From NCBI RefSeq assembly GCF_030034735.1, contig NZ_CP125370.1:4387001-4451000 (forward strand): DNA of 64,000 bases. The letters are read 5' to 3'. This document shows, piece by piece, positions 10,918 through 20,555 of the stretch (position 1 is the stretch's first letter; each line of letters starts with the position of its first letter). Position numbers and translations under genes: made by a program. The notes under the pieces are model-generated. The model did not search any database, was not told the origin of the DNA, and saw only the letters and a list, made by a program, of their open reading frames with translations. The stretch is from Paenibacillus sp. RC334. Lineage in GTDB: Bacteria; Bacillota; Bacilli; Paenibacillales; Paenibacillaceae.

Positions 10918-12267
10918 TTAAATGGAGTCGGGAAATTCGTATCTAATAATATCGGTTTCTGACACAATATGCCCAATTTGAGATTCGATGAACTCCAAAT
11001 CCCCCTCGACAGCACCTATATAATGCTTCGTACCCGACTCTACGACGATAACCTCACCGGGGTTGACCGTTTGCATTATTCCATCGATACAGACGCTTCC
11101 CACCCCGGACACAATAGTCCAAACCTCTTTACGGAACTGATGCTCATGATAACTGATAAATCTTCCAGCAGAGATGACTACCCGTTTGGTGACTGTCTGT
11201 AAGCCGCTGGTCGCTTGTTGGTGGGACAACACCGTTTGTTTCCCCCAAAAACGCTCCTCAAAGCGAGGGCCAATCTCAATTTCCGTCACCATATCCTTAA
11301 TCCCTGTGGACGACTGTCGATCGGTCACCAGCACACCATCCGGTCCGGCAACGACGATGATGTCCGGGACATTCCATATGCTAACTGGAATCTCCAGTTC
11401 ATTGATAATATGCGAATCATGAGAAGCTTCCGAAATATAGCCCGGGCCGCTCAGCTCCGAGCTCCTTTCCCGCACCAGCGAATCCCACGTTCCTAAATCC
11501 CTCCACTCCCCATGATACGGAAGCACCGAAAGCTGACGGGTCTGTTCCACCACCGCAATATCGAAGCTTGTTTTGGGTAATTCCGCATAATTTGTCGAAA
11601 GAGATTCATAGTTCGATGATAGACCCTTTTGCTCCAGCATGTCCAATAAAAAACCAAGCCTGAAAGCGAACACACCGCAATTCCATAGTGCTCCTTCCCG
11701 GATCAGCGCCTCCGAACGAATCAGATCCGGCTTTTCCACAAATGAGCTAACCCTGAGATACGGCTGATTGGGGGAGGGAGATGACGAAGGAACAATATAG
11801 CCATATTTGTCAGAAGGCTCCGTTGGAACAGCTCCCATGAGTGCGATGTCACTCCCGGATTGCTCCAATATAGATGGAAGCCTGCGTAAATGCTCGAAAA
11901 ACTCATCCCCCGCATATCCGTCCACCGGCATGACCCCTACAATCTCGTCGCGCGACGCACCTGCCTGGTCATGTAAGTAGGCCGCAGCCAAGGAAATGGC
12001 CGGAAATGTATCCCGCCGGGTTGGCTCCTCAATTACCACAGCGTCCGCCCCAATTTGCCCACGGATCAGCTCAGCTTGAGTTCCACTCGTTGAAAAATAG
12101 GCCTCCCCTGCCAAATTTGCTTCAGATAACTGCCGCCAAATCCGTTGCAGCATACTTTCAGGTCGTTCGTCATGACGCAGAATCGTAAGAAACTGCTTGG
12201 GGCGACTCTCATTGGACAAAGGCCAGAGACGTTTACCAGAACCTCCAGATAATAAAATCATACGCAT
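10918..12267 (-). CDS. manC: Mannose-1-phosphate guanylyltransferase / mannose-6-phosphate isomerase
   Basis: Makes GDP-mannose from mannose-1-phosphate and GTP; the type II form also carries a phosphomannose-isomerase cupin. 449 residues: N-terminal nucleotidyltransferase with LSGGSGKRLWPLSNESRPKQ, VEKP at about residue 180, and a C-terminal cupin with ISYHEHQFRKEVWTIVSG and VNPGEVIVVESGTKHY. It heads the glycan island and supplies GDP-mannose (or GDP-fucose/rhamnose precursors) for its glycosyltransferases. Divergent from the OmpR-type regulator; a perfect palindrome lies between the two. Confidence 0.93.
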   Translation of the reverse strand: MRMILLSGGSGKRLWPLSNESRPKQFLTILRHDERPESMLQRIWRQLSEANLAGEAYFSTSGTQAELIRGQIGADAVVIEEPTRRDTFPAISLAAAYLHDQAGASRDEIVGVMPVDGYAGDEFFEHLRRLPSILEQSGSDIALMGAVPTEPSDKYGYIVPSSSPSPNQPYLRVSSFVEKPDLIRSEALIREGALWNCGVFAFRLGFLLDMLEQKGLSSNYESLSTNYAELPKTSFDIAVVEQTRQLSVLPYHGEWRDLGTWDSLVRERSSELSGPGYISEASHDSHIINELEIPVSIWNVPDIIVVAGPDGVLVTDRQSSTGIKDMVTEIEIGPRFEERFWGKQTVLSHQQATSGLQTVTKRVVISAGRFISYHEHQFRKEVWTIVSGVGSVCIDGIMQTVNPGEVIVVESGTKHYIGAVEGDLEFIESQIGHIVSETDIIRYEFPDSI

Positions 12268-12350
12268 TTATGCAACCTTCTTCCTCTAAATTAATAAATA
12301 CATGCCACCTGGCACTGTTCGTTTTTCATAAATCTGCCGATTACATAAGT

Positions 12351-12374
12351 ATGCATAAATCGCAATTTATGCAT
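12351..12374. promoter_or_regulatory. Perfect inverted repeat between manC and the OmpR regulator
   Basis: ATGCATAAAT-CGCA-ATTTATGCAT: 10-bp arms, 4-base spacer, no T-run. It sits 48 bases before the ATG of the regulator and 84 before manC. Its place in the divergent intergenic region suits a regulator-binding site; OmpR-type proteins more often bind direct repeats, so the binder is open. Confidence 0.55.
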
Positions 12375-12421
12375 GATTACATCATGTATTTGTATACTTG
12401 TTTGTACAGGAGCTGTCAGTC

Positions 12422-13117
12422 ATGTCCATTAAAATACTTATCATTGAAGATGAAAAAAGTTTGGCAGATATGATCGCCCTTCATCTTCAGGAAGAAGGTT
12501 ATCATACCGAACTTATTTACGATTCCAAACAAGCACTTCCGACACTTATGCGTTTTAAGCCTGATATTATTGTGACCGATCTTATGTTTTCCGGTATGGT
12601 CGAATGCGCGCTAATCGGCCAACTCCGTCAATATACGACGGTTCCTGTGCTGGTGATCTCCAACAATACCCTTTTGAATATAAGAATTAAAGCATTGGAT
12701 GACGGAGCGGACGATTTTTTATGCAAGCCATTCAACCTGAGAGAGCTAAATGCTCGTATCAAAGCCTTACTGCGCCGCTCTGGCCGCAACATACCTGCCG
12801 AGTCCCAAGCCATAACCAAAAAACTCAAAAAAGTGCGGGTCTGGGTGAATGATTACCGTCGCAGCCTGTTGGTCGATGACCGGGAGGTTGAAGTGACTCA
12901 AATTGAATTTTCCATTATAAAAGAGCTATCCTGCTATCCGGGGAAAGTCTTTACCCGCAGCGAGCTGATGGATCGGATTAAAGGCGGAGACGGTGCCTAT
13001 CTAGATCGCACGATTGACGTACATATCTCCAGTCTCCGCAAAAAAATCGAACGTGACCCCAAAAATCCTCAGCACATCCGTACCGTCTGGGGCCGGGGGT
13101 ACAAATACGAGATGTAG
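12422..13117 (+). CDS. OmpR/PhoB-family response regulator
   Basis: 231 residues. Receiver domain (about 1-118) with acidic pair Glu9-Asp10, phospho-acceptor Asp53 in IIVTDLM and the lysine in FLCKPF; winged-helix DNA-binding domain (about 135-231) ending HIRTVWGRGYKYEM. Chosen start is ATG 12422 with AGGAG eight bases upstream; a TTG eight codons earlier has no RBS. After Asp53 the usual LP is replaced by MFSG, a mild oddity. No cognate kinase is adjacent; the kinase at 17626-19359 in the same island is the nearest. Confidence 0.92.
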   Translation: MSIKILIIEDEKSLADMIALHLQEEGYHTELIYDSKQALPTLMRFKPDIIVTDLMFSGMVECALIGQLRQYTTVPVLVISNNTLLNIRIKALDDGADDFLCKPFNLRELNARIKALLRRSGRNIPAESQAITKKLKKVRVWVNDYRRSLLVDDREVEVTQIEFSIIKELSCYPGKVFTRSELMDRIKGGDGAYLDRTIDVHISSLRKKIERDPKNPQHIRTVWGRGYKYEM

Positions 13118-13162
13118 CCGTGCCTTCTAATGGCTACTGAATTGCATCATGGTAACTTCCTT

Positions 13163-16100
13163 CTATGGAATCTTTCGTTTTTTCCATCGCCGATAAGGAA
13201 GAAAACAAGCCGCTCCACCAAGTATCCCAAGTATGAACAGGATCCAGCCAAAACGGTAGGCGGAAGCCAGAATAATGACGACCTTGCCGCTTCCGCTGCC
13301 ACTGGTTATAAATCCGGTAGTCACTCCGTTCACCGACAGACGGGCACGCTGGGTTTCACTTCCCAGTCTGAATTCCCACAGTGGATTGGGCGACTCGGTT
13401 TCCCGAATCAACACCTGCTGATGCGTCGGATTATACAGCGTAAAGCTGCGTTCCATGGAATTTTCACGAGAAGCCCGAATACTTTCTGAAGCATGGGGAG
13501 CCGTAAAAAAGGTTTCCATATCCGTCCCCTCAAACAGCGTAAGCTGATCCACTGTAATCATCGCCTGATAAGGGATGATGGAATAATTCTTCATTTGAAA
13601 TAAGCCTGACTGCTTCTTATGCGCATGTGCCAAAATCTGAAACTGCATAAAGACGCTACCTGCCGGAGCCTTCACAATCTGATCATAATGATTCCATTGC
13701 TCCTTATCTCGCTCCTCCACCTCGTTAATATAAGAGGTCTGGAGGATTTGGGAGGCTTTATTCAAAAAAATAACCTTCATATGCCGACTTCCAATTTGTT
13801 CTGACCGCGCATCCAGTTGTACGGCATACTCTTGTAGCGGCTCAGCCTTCATCTTCTTCGACGCATATATATTCCAATCACATGAATAGCTCGGTGCGTA
13901 ACGAATGGACAACCCCTCGCCGCCTGATGACAGACTCGTCTTGCCAGGCTGAATATCCGCCACGCAGCCTACATCATTGGTTAAAGATTCCTTCGTGTTA
14001 TCCTCTGGCATAACCGCCACTTCCTGCGCAGCCATCCGATGAATATCTCCATACCCGCTCATGGACGGCACCTGACTGTCCAGCACCAGCGTTAAGCGAT
14101 ACTTCCCTTTGGTTAAAAACAGATTCTTGAACTCTATACGTCCATAATCGTTCAGCAGACCAGGAATTTGAATGATTTGTTTGGCAAAGCCATCCTGATT
14201 CGGCACCGTTTCAATGATCTGTTTTTCGGATGAAGAGGTAACGGGCAACCGCGTATACGATTCACCTGTATGGATCGTTCTTGTCAGTACCTTGCCTGTC
14301 TCTTCATTCGTCCACTTCATTGTCAATGCCCCATGATACCCGGCAGGTAGATCAGCTAAAATAGCTGTGGAATAGGTTCCGGTTTTGGCGATCTCCACAT
14401 CCCTGCTTAATGTACCTTGCTGATAGCTGATTCCCCGTCCCATGCTGAGCCTCGGCAGAGCACGCTCTGACTGTACATTTCCTTGGGCGTTAAAATCGCT
14501 CTCAGCCTCCAGAGTGAAAAAGAGCTTGCCTCGCTTCAATGCCTGCTCCACCGGAAAAGATAGCTCATCCAGTTGGTCTACAGGTACAATCGCAAATTGA
14601 TTGACCGCATTAAAGCCTTGCAGGTTATTCACCGTAATCGGGGTATCCCCTTTGGGAAAAGCATGCTCCCCCAGGTCGACCCATTGGAACTGATTCAAGC
14701 CTTCATCATGGGTCTTGATGTCGACCACTCCACCCGGCAGCGTAACTTGCAGCTTCCCGCCTGCCTTATTCATAAACACTCTCGCATATACATGCGAGGT
14801 TTGCGGCTGTTCCAGCTTTTTGTGCATCGTAAATGCGTTAGGCTTACTATATTGTCCCAAATCACGCAATTGGATATCATGAATCCACCAGTAGTTCTTT
14901 TGCTGCGGGCGTTGCAGGGTTAGCAAATCCATTCGCATCCAGTAGCTGCCCGGCGGGGACACATATTCCCCGTAAAATTTTACACCGTCAAAATCATATC
15001 CCTCCGAAGGCGCCACGACATAGCTAACCCCCAGCTCACGCATCTGCTTATCATAAAATCTCATTTTAACATGCATCTTGTTCGTGCCGCGTCCAGAGAC
15101 GGTGATCTGAAACTGATACGGGTTATTTTCCTTGGCTTCCAGCAAACCGGATCTGGCGACCTGCCATATATTACTCGGGTCTCCCTTCATAATCTCGCCG
15201 TGCAGGGTTGGCACATCATTCAATTCCTCACGCGGGTTAGCCTCCACGCTGAACAACTGCGGATTATCCGGCTTGAAAAAGGTTTCGGTCCGCAGCATGG
15301 AATCAAAATCCACGACTGTTTTCCCCTCAATGCTGCTCATCTGATAAGGGGCCACATCCAGCTTCTTACTGGCAAAGGTGACAGCAATTCCAGCGTCCAT
15401 TTCCATATCAAACGGGAAATTCCGTATATTTTGGGACGATAAATACCATAACCAATCGTTGGTCGAGGCAAAGGTTTTGGACCATTTTAAAAAGGCGTTG
15501 CCATCTTCAATGACATCAAACGGACGCAAATAATCCTCTGCCGGAAGCTGTGACAACAGCAAATCGTTAAAGGAGGCCGCTTCCACATAATCCCCCTTGT
15601 TGACCGTCTGAATGGTTTTTAGCTCAGGCTTTAACGCACTGAATAATACGCCGAAGCGACTAAAATCGAATCCAGGCAGATGGCTGTAGCTCTCCAGTCG
15701 GCTAAACCCGTAAGGTGTTACAATTTTGCTCGTTAATATGTTCATATAAGGGGGCGGCTGATCCAGATTAAATATGGAAAAAAGCCCGTTCTTGTACGTG
15801 CGTTTCAGCCTAGTCTGACCCTCCAGCTGAGACAGGTGGAAATCCTGCCGCTTCTCCTGTCCCTCATATTCGTCATGGTAGACCAGCTGATTGACCCCAA
15901 AAGTGGAGAATAGCCAGCCTAACCGGGAGCTTAGTCCGTTGTCCAGCAAATACTCCAGAAAGTTCATATAGTATGTAATCCCGGGGTCGTTGCCTTCATG
16001 ATGGAAAATCGTATTTTTAGGAGATGAGTACACCTGAAAATCCCCGGTTGCCTTCTCGGTTGCTGTCTTACCCTTATTCCATTTAGGCGTGGCTACGCCG

Positions 16101-17593
16101 TTAAAGCTCTGAATCATATTGTCGGCAATCGGGAAATACAAGGCTTTGCTGTCGAAGCGGTCCGGGTCTGTCAGCTTTTCAGCCATTTCGCTGTAAGCCT
16201 CCGGCACTTGAACCGGCTTGTAATACCCCTCAATGAATTGGGTACGCAAGGGAGCAAAATACACGCCAAGGCACAGGACGACAATGACCAGCACCAGCCT
16301 TTTATACACTCGTTGCAGCGGCGATGAGCCGAACCATTCCATAATCTGAACCACGCCGAAGGTCAGCAATACCCCGAAATTAAGGGCAATCAGCCCGATA
16401 AACTTGTTGGGATCACGGAAAACCGAGCCAATCACAGGGGTCTTCGTCACCAAAATGACAAACCACTTGGCAATGGACGGAAAGGTTGTCCCGGTGGCTA
16501 AGACGAGAAATAATAACGTAAGCAGCGAAAAGATGAGAATGATCGGATTTTTGTGTGAGCGCGTCACCATCGCATAGCCAATCAAGAGCAGTAAAAACCC
16601 TCCGCCCACATAAAACATCGCAGGCAGTGAGGAAAAGGAAAACATAGGCCACCAATAGCTCAGCAAATAGCCCACATTGTATAAGCTGCTGTTACGACTG
16701 AACAGGGACAAGGTATCGACGACGTTGATATTATGCTGCGACGCCTGAGCGTCCATCACCATACTGCCGAGATACAGGGACAACCAATAAAAACTGAGCA
16801 GACCGAAGAACACGCCAAAAATGATCCCTTTACGCAAAAAATTGCCGTATAACGGCTGTAAATAGGTGCGACCGGCCTTGCGGTGCGTCCAGGTCAGTTT
16901 GATCAGTAAGAGCACGGTGAACAAGCCCAAATAAATCATGCCGAAGAAAAAATAATGAATCGCAGCGGCGCTGACGGTAAATACCGCCGCCAACAGGAAC
17001 AAGTCTATCCAGTTCCGCTGGTACAGCTTGTGGGGATTATAGTTTTTAATTTGCTGAATTTGAAATTTGGGATCAACCGCACTGAAAAAGAAGCGCAGCA
17101 TCAACGGAAACAAGCTATATCCACAGAGCAAATAAATATGCTGAATGCGGAAAATAACCCACGGATTCAGTGCATAAAACAGTGCGCCGATCATGATGGC
17201 AAAAATGCGGGTTTTCGTAAAGCTCGGCGAATAATACACACTGACCAGCCGCTTGGCAAAGGCATACATCGAAAATGCCGAAACAAACAACAGACCCGTG
17301 ATAAACGACTTCAGCAATACCGGGCCGCTTTCTCCGAATAGCAACGAAAGTCCATAGAAGGGCAAGATATAAAGGATACGGGGAGCATTGAACATGGTAG
17401 AGGTAGACCACCGTTCGTTCCATACCCCCATAATTTCCTCCAGATACCGATGAGAGGTGGCTCCAAAGGCAATATCACTAAATACGATTTGCCCCGGTCC
17501 ATAGATAGGCGCAAGATATACGCCAATCGCAGCCAGCATCAGCAAGATTGCTGCCATATCATAGCGATATCGAAATATCCATTTTCTCACCAT
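13163..17593 (-). CDS. Giant polytopic membrane protein with extracytoplasmic domains, GT-C-like
   Basis: 1476 residues. About 12-14 membrane helices fill residues 10-430 (for example MAAILLMLAAIGVYLAPIYG). Around residue 30 lies GPGQIVFSDIAFG, an acidic motif in the first outside loop as in GT-C glycosyltransferases that use polyprenyl-phosphate sugars. About 950 mostly beta-type residues follow outside the cell, then one last helix near residue 1450 and a basic tail RRWKKRKIP. The arrangement recalls AftD-like or YfhO-like proteins, but I cannot assign a family. It is probably the last gene of the operon with the kinase (32-base gap, GGAGGGGGG before ATG). Role inferred: transfer of sugars onto an exported glycan. 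Confidence 0.72.
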   Translation of the reverse strand: MVRKWIFRYRYDMAAILLMLAAIGVYLAPIYGPGQIVFSDIAFGATSHRYLEEIMGVWNERWSTSTMFNAPRILYILPFYGLSLLFGESGPVLLKSFITGLLFVSAFSMYAFAKRLVSVYYSPSFTKTRIFAIMIGALFYALNPWVIFRIQHIYLLCGYSLFPLMLRFFFSAVDPKFQIQQIKNYNPHKLYQRNWIDLFLLAAVFTVSAAAIHYFFFGMIYLGLFTVLLLIKLTWTHRKAGRTYLQPLYGNFLRKGIIFGVFFGLLSFYWLSLYLGSMVMDAQASQHNINVVDTLSLFSRNSSLYNVGYLLSYWWPMFSFSSLPAMFYVGGGFLLLLIGYAMVTRSHKNPIILIFSLLTLLFLVLATGTTFPSIAKWFVILVTKTPVIGSVFRDPNKFIGLIALNFGVLLTFGVVQIMEWFGSSPLQRVYKRLVLVIVVLCLGVYFAPLRTQFIEGYYKPVQVPEAYSEMAEKLTDPDRFDSKALYFPIADNMIQSFNGVATPKWNKGKTATEKATGDFQVYSSPKNTIFHHEGNDPGITYYMNFLEYLLDNGLSSRLGWLFSTFGVNQLVYHDEYEGQEKRQDFHLSQLEGQTRLKRTYKNGLFSIFNLDQPPPYMNILTSKIVTPYGFSRLESYSHLPGFDFSRFGVLFSALKPELKTIQTVNKGDYVEAASFNDLLLSQLPAEDYLRPFDVIEDGNAFLKWSKTFASTNDWLWYLSSQNIRNFPFDMEMDAGIAVTFASKKLDVAPYQMSSIEGKTVVDFDSMLRTETFFKPDNPQLFSVEANPREELNDVPTLHGEIMKGDPSNIWQVARSGLLEAKENNPYQFQITVSGRGTNKMHVKMRFYDKQMRELGVSYVVAPSEGYDFDGVKFYGEYVSPPGSYWMRMDLLTLQRPQQKNYWWIHDIQLRDLGQYSKPNAFTMHKKLEQPQTSHVYARVFMNKAGGKLQVTLPGGVVDIKTHDEGLNQFQWVDLGEHAFPKGDTPITVNNLQGFNAVNQFAIVPVDQLDELSFPVEQALKRGKLFFTLEAESDFNAQGNVQSERALPRLSMGRGISYQQGTLSRDVEIAKTGTYSTAILADLPAGYHGALTMKWTNEETGKVLTRTIHTGESYTRLPVTSSSEKQIIETVPNQDGFAKQIIQIPGLLNDYGRIEFKNLFLTKGKYRLTLVLDSQVPSMSGYGDIHRMAAQEVAVMPEDNTKESLTNDVGCVADIQPGKTSLSSGGEGLSIRYAPSYSCDWNIYASKKMKAEPLQEYAVQLDARSEQIGSRHMKVIFLNKASQILQTSYINEVEERDKEQWNHYDQIVKAPAGSVFMQFQILAHAHKKQSGLFQMKNYSIIPYQAMITVDQLTLFEGTDMETFFTAPHASESIRASRENSMERSFTLYNPTHQQVLIRETESPNPLWEFRLGSETQRARLSVNGVTTGFITSGSGSGKVVIILASAYRFGWILFILGILGGAACFLPYRRWKKRKIP

Positions 17594-17625
17594 GCCTGGC
17601 CCCCCTCCTCTCTTGAAATTTCCGA

Positions 17626-19359
17626 TTATCTTCTCAAACGAACGATTGCCTGCAAGCCTTGATCCGTATTACGCAGCTTTAAGCGGCCACTGATCGTCTT
17701 TAGATAGGCATCCATATGATACAGGCTGAACGTATGCTCTTGCGAGTTTTGGGAATAGTCCGGCTGGAAATAGCTCCAACGCATCTTGTCATCGATACCG
17801 CCGCCCGTATCCTCAATGGTAATAACGATTTCTCCTTCTTCCAGCCGCGAGCTGACCTTAAGCACTTGAGTCTGCCGCTTGGTGCGCAGACCCGTTCGGC
17901 TTCGATGCTGATCCTCTGGTAGCTCATCCGCTTGTCCCATCGCCTGTACCGCGTTTTCCAGCAGTCCCTGAATCGTCTTGTACAGCAACGGTGCTTGGGC
18001 TGCAATGGACGGAACAGGCTCTTGCCGCAAGATGACCTGAATATCCTTCATGTTCAACGAACGGTTCGCCCATTTCAGCGATTCTGACAACACTTCATTC
18101 ATATCTGTGAAACTGATTCCGCTATTGTCGTGCATCTTCTCTTCCAGCTCGTCACGCAAGGTGCGGACTCCAGTCAGCAGACCTCCCAGCGAGGATTCCT
18201 GTTTGAGACGTCCCTGAATGAAATTTTCATTCAGCTCACGGAAATATTCCAATTCCTCATGAGTTGCTCCCTTTCCCTGACTGGAAGCTGCCTCAAAGCG
18301 GTTCGCCAGATCATGATAAAAGCCTAACAGCTTCAAATCGTCTCCGCCTGTCAGGCGGGTAGTCTGCTCTTGCAACTCTTGTAGCTGCTGCTCAATCGTC
18401 TGCATTAACGGCAAGTAATATGTATCCTGCTGCTGACGCATATCTTCATCCCGCCGTTGGTCCCACACCTGATTATTCACGAGCGCATCCTTCACGACCC
18501 GTTTGCGAAACTGTACGAGCATGGCCCACAGCATAAACAACAGCACAACCATGACCAGCGACACCTTTTTGCGAAAAGAGCTGATCCGCTGGGCAGTGTC
18601 CTGACCAACATCCTTAACGGAAATGTAAAGAGCCTCCTCCCCCATGCGGCTGAACCCTATTCCGTGCTTCACTCCCTGATCTTCAACAACGCCCGTATTG
18701 CCCTCCAGCAGCCTGCGGGTCACACCCGTAATGTCTGTCCGATTGATATCCGGTGTGTTGAGGGAAGCTACGACCTTGAATTGATTATTATAAAATAAAG
18801 TCTCATGCTGATTGACCGGTTTACTCTTGATAATACCGCTGAACATACCGGAGTCAATGGTACGCACCATAAATCCGCCCGTCTGCGCCCCCTGAATCCT
18901 GCATACGATATACTGCGCAGGCTGATGATCCTCTGTCACAAAGGGGCTTACAGCGCAGCCGTTTTGCAGCAATTTAATTTGCTGTATCGCGCTTTTCATC
19001 TCACGGTTGTCACGTCCGGCGATTACGCGATACTGTTCATCCAGCACATAAAATGCTCCGCTTTCACGCTTAAAGCCCTCGGTATACTGACGCGTCCCCT
19101 GATTCAGTATGTTTTTGCCAAGGCTGGAGGCCAGCTCATTCAGTTCAGCCTGCCATGCCGCGTAATGCTCGGATATGTGGCTGGACAATTCCTGCACTTC
19201 ATACCGGAGCTGCTCGTCCTGAATGTCTGCCAATTGACCGTTGAATTCCCGAACAATAAACCACTGAAGCGCAATGGCCATAAGCACGGTTACGCCCAGA
19301 ACAAGCAGGTACAGGATCAGCTTTTGCCAACCCGGTTTCAACAAAGCCCATCGCTTCAT
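17626..19359 (-). CDS. Sensor histidine kinase
   Basis: 577 residues. First helix about 14-36, an outside Cache-like sensor of about 225 residues, second helix about 270-290 (VSLVMVVLLFMLWAMLV), then a coiled coil, a likely phospho-acceptor in LGFYHDLANRFEA and an ATPase domain with LLENAVQAMG (N box) and IEDTGGGID (G1). The ATG at 19359 has GGAGGAG upstream and overlaps the stop of the preceding small gene (ATGA). No regulator lies in the same operon. Candidates are the single-receiver protein read divergently at 19851 and the OmpR regulator at 12422. Confidence 0.88.
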   Translation of the reverse strand: MKRWALLKPGWQKLILYLLVLGVTVLMAIALQWFIVREFNGQLADIQDEQLRYEVQELSSHISEHYAAWQAELNELASSLGKNILNQGTRQYTEGFKRESGAFYVLDEQYRVIAGRDNREMKSAIQQIKLLQNGCAVSPFVTEDHQPAQYIVCRIQGAQTGGFMVRTIDSGMFSGIIKSKPVNQHETLFYNNQFKVVASLNTPDINRTDITGVTRRLLEGNTGVVEDQGVKHGIGFSRMGEEALYISVKDVGQDTAQRISSFRKKVSLVMVVLLFMLWAMLVQFRKRVVKDALVNNQVWDQRRDEDMRQQQDTYYLPLMQTIEQQLQELQEQTTRLTGGDDLKLLGFYHDLANRFEAASSQGKGATHEELEYFRELNENFIQGRLKQESSLGGLLTGVRTLRDELEEKMHDNSGISFTDMNEVLSESLKWANRSLNMKDIQVILRQEPVPSIAAQAPLLYKTIQGLLENAVQAMGQADELPEDQHRSRTGLRTKRQTQVLKVSSRLEEGEIVITIEDTGGGIDDKMRWSYFQPDYSQNSQEHTFSLYHMDAYLKTISGRLKLRNTDQGLQAIVRLRR

Positions 19360-19817
19360 GCTTCCCTGTCTCCTCCATTCGGTTCAAGTTGGCCCAGAAT
19401 AGCCTGCATCAGACACTCCAGTTCGTAGTTGACTAGCGGCAGCCGTGCGCACAGCAGCCGGGGAGTCCGGCGCTGGAGTGCAGCAAACCTCGCAGCGGTT
19501 TCCGTTGCCCCATCCGTCAGCAGCAGCAACTCGCAGGTTTTTGCAATATATAAACGATCCAGCTCTTCTTCGCTATACTCGCGCAGATCAACAATGTAAA
19601 TATCATGACGATCATCCATATGCTGAAGTGAGCTGGAGACGGTCAGGGTTACTCCCGCATGCCGTGCAGCATGATACTGGTGAAGCAGACGCATTCCTTT
19701 TTCCCAGAGCTCATGCTCAGCCGAGTCGAATCGTTCACAAAAAAGACGCAGCGCTCGTTCTGTATTGACATCTTTCAAAAATGCCAAAACGCTGATATTA
19801 TACATGTAGTTCCTCAT
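19356..19817 (-). CDS. Small protein with degenerate receiver-like fold
   Basis: 153 residues, no recognised family. The stretch DIYIVDLREYSEEELDRL, then CELLLLTDG, then LPLVNYEL has the spacing of a receiver domain: an Asp where the phospho-acceptor sits and Thr at the conserved Ser/Thr place. But the lysine before Pro is replaced by Arg-Leu, and no acidic pair is seen at the N terminus. It overlaps the kinase start by four bases (ATGA), which implies translational coupling and a joint role. Start may be ATG 19817 or the ATG 12 bases later. The receiver reading is inference. Confidence 0.68.
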   Translation of the reverse strand: MRNYMYNISVLAFLKDVNTERALRLFCERFDSAEHELWEKGMRLLHQYHAARHAGVTLTVSSSLQHMDDRHDIYIVDLREYSEEELDRLYIAKTCELLLLTDGATETAARFAALQRRTPRLLCARLPLVNYELECLMQAILGQLEPNGGDREA

Positions 19818-19850
19818 TTCTTACTTCCTGATTGGAGTTGCGCAGTTCTT

Positions 19851-20555
19851 ATGACACCCCAAAACATTCTATTTGTTGACGACAGCCCTATGGTTTTGTC
19901 CCTGCTTGAACGGACATTGTCGGAAGAAAGGTTCACCTTACATACCGCTCATACCACCAAAGAAGCCTTGCAGGTGCTGGAGCAGCACCCGATTGATGTC
20001 GTGGTTTCCGATCTGCTTATGCCTGGTCTGGACGGGATTACCTTCCTTCGCATGATCAAGAAGGATTATCCCCATATCGTGCGGATCATTTTGTCAGGTC
20101 ACCTGCATACGCAGACCATTTTATCCGCGATTAATCAAGTGGGCGTATTCCGCTTTTTGACAAAACCACTGGAGCTGGATGATGACACACTGAAAAAAAT
20201 CCTATACGAGGCGCTTGATGAAGCCAAGCTCAACCGAAACCGCCTGTATACAGACCAGAACGCGGCTTCCAACTTATCGGTATTTTTAGACAGTATTCTG
20301 AATGCTCCATACCGACCTTATGTGCTGCTTAATGAGCAAGATTTCGTAACCGCTGTACATGTTGCACTCGCTGAGCTGTATCCTGTCGGCTGCTCGCTTC
20401 GTCATCCTGAACAGGAAGGCATTCAGTTAACTGCACACTCACTGTATATACCGTATGATGAGTCGGAATCTTCCGATCCCGACCTGTATACGCTGGATAC
20501 GCTGACCCTGGGACGTTCATCCTTACGCCTTATCCGCCTTAGCGAGATCGCCTGA
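19851..20555 (+). CDS. Response regulator with C-terminal domain of unknown type
   Basis: 234 residues. Receiver domain (about 1-120): Asp10-Asp11 in FVDDSPM, phospho-acceptor Asp54 in VVSDLLMPGLDG, Ser in IILSGH and the lysine in FLTKPLE. The last 110 residues show no HTH that I recognise, so the output may be protein contact rather than DNA binding. Start ATG 19851 has a GGAG 12 bases upstream. It is divergent from the kinase operon, and its last 33 bases overlap the 3' end of the opposite glycosyltransferase gene. Confidence 0.87.
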   Translation: MTPQNILFVDDSPMVLSLLERTLSEERFTLHTAHTTKEALQVLEQHPIDVVVSDLLMPGLDGITFLRMIKKDYPHIVRIILSGHLHTQTILSAINQVGVFRFLTKPLELDDDTLKKILYEALDEAKLNRNRLYTDQNAASNLSVFLDSILNAPYRPYVLLNEQDFVTAVHVALAELYPVGCSLRHPEQEGIQLTAHSLYIPYDESESSDPDLYTLDTLTLGRSSLRLIRLSEIA

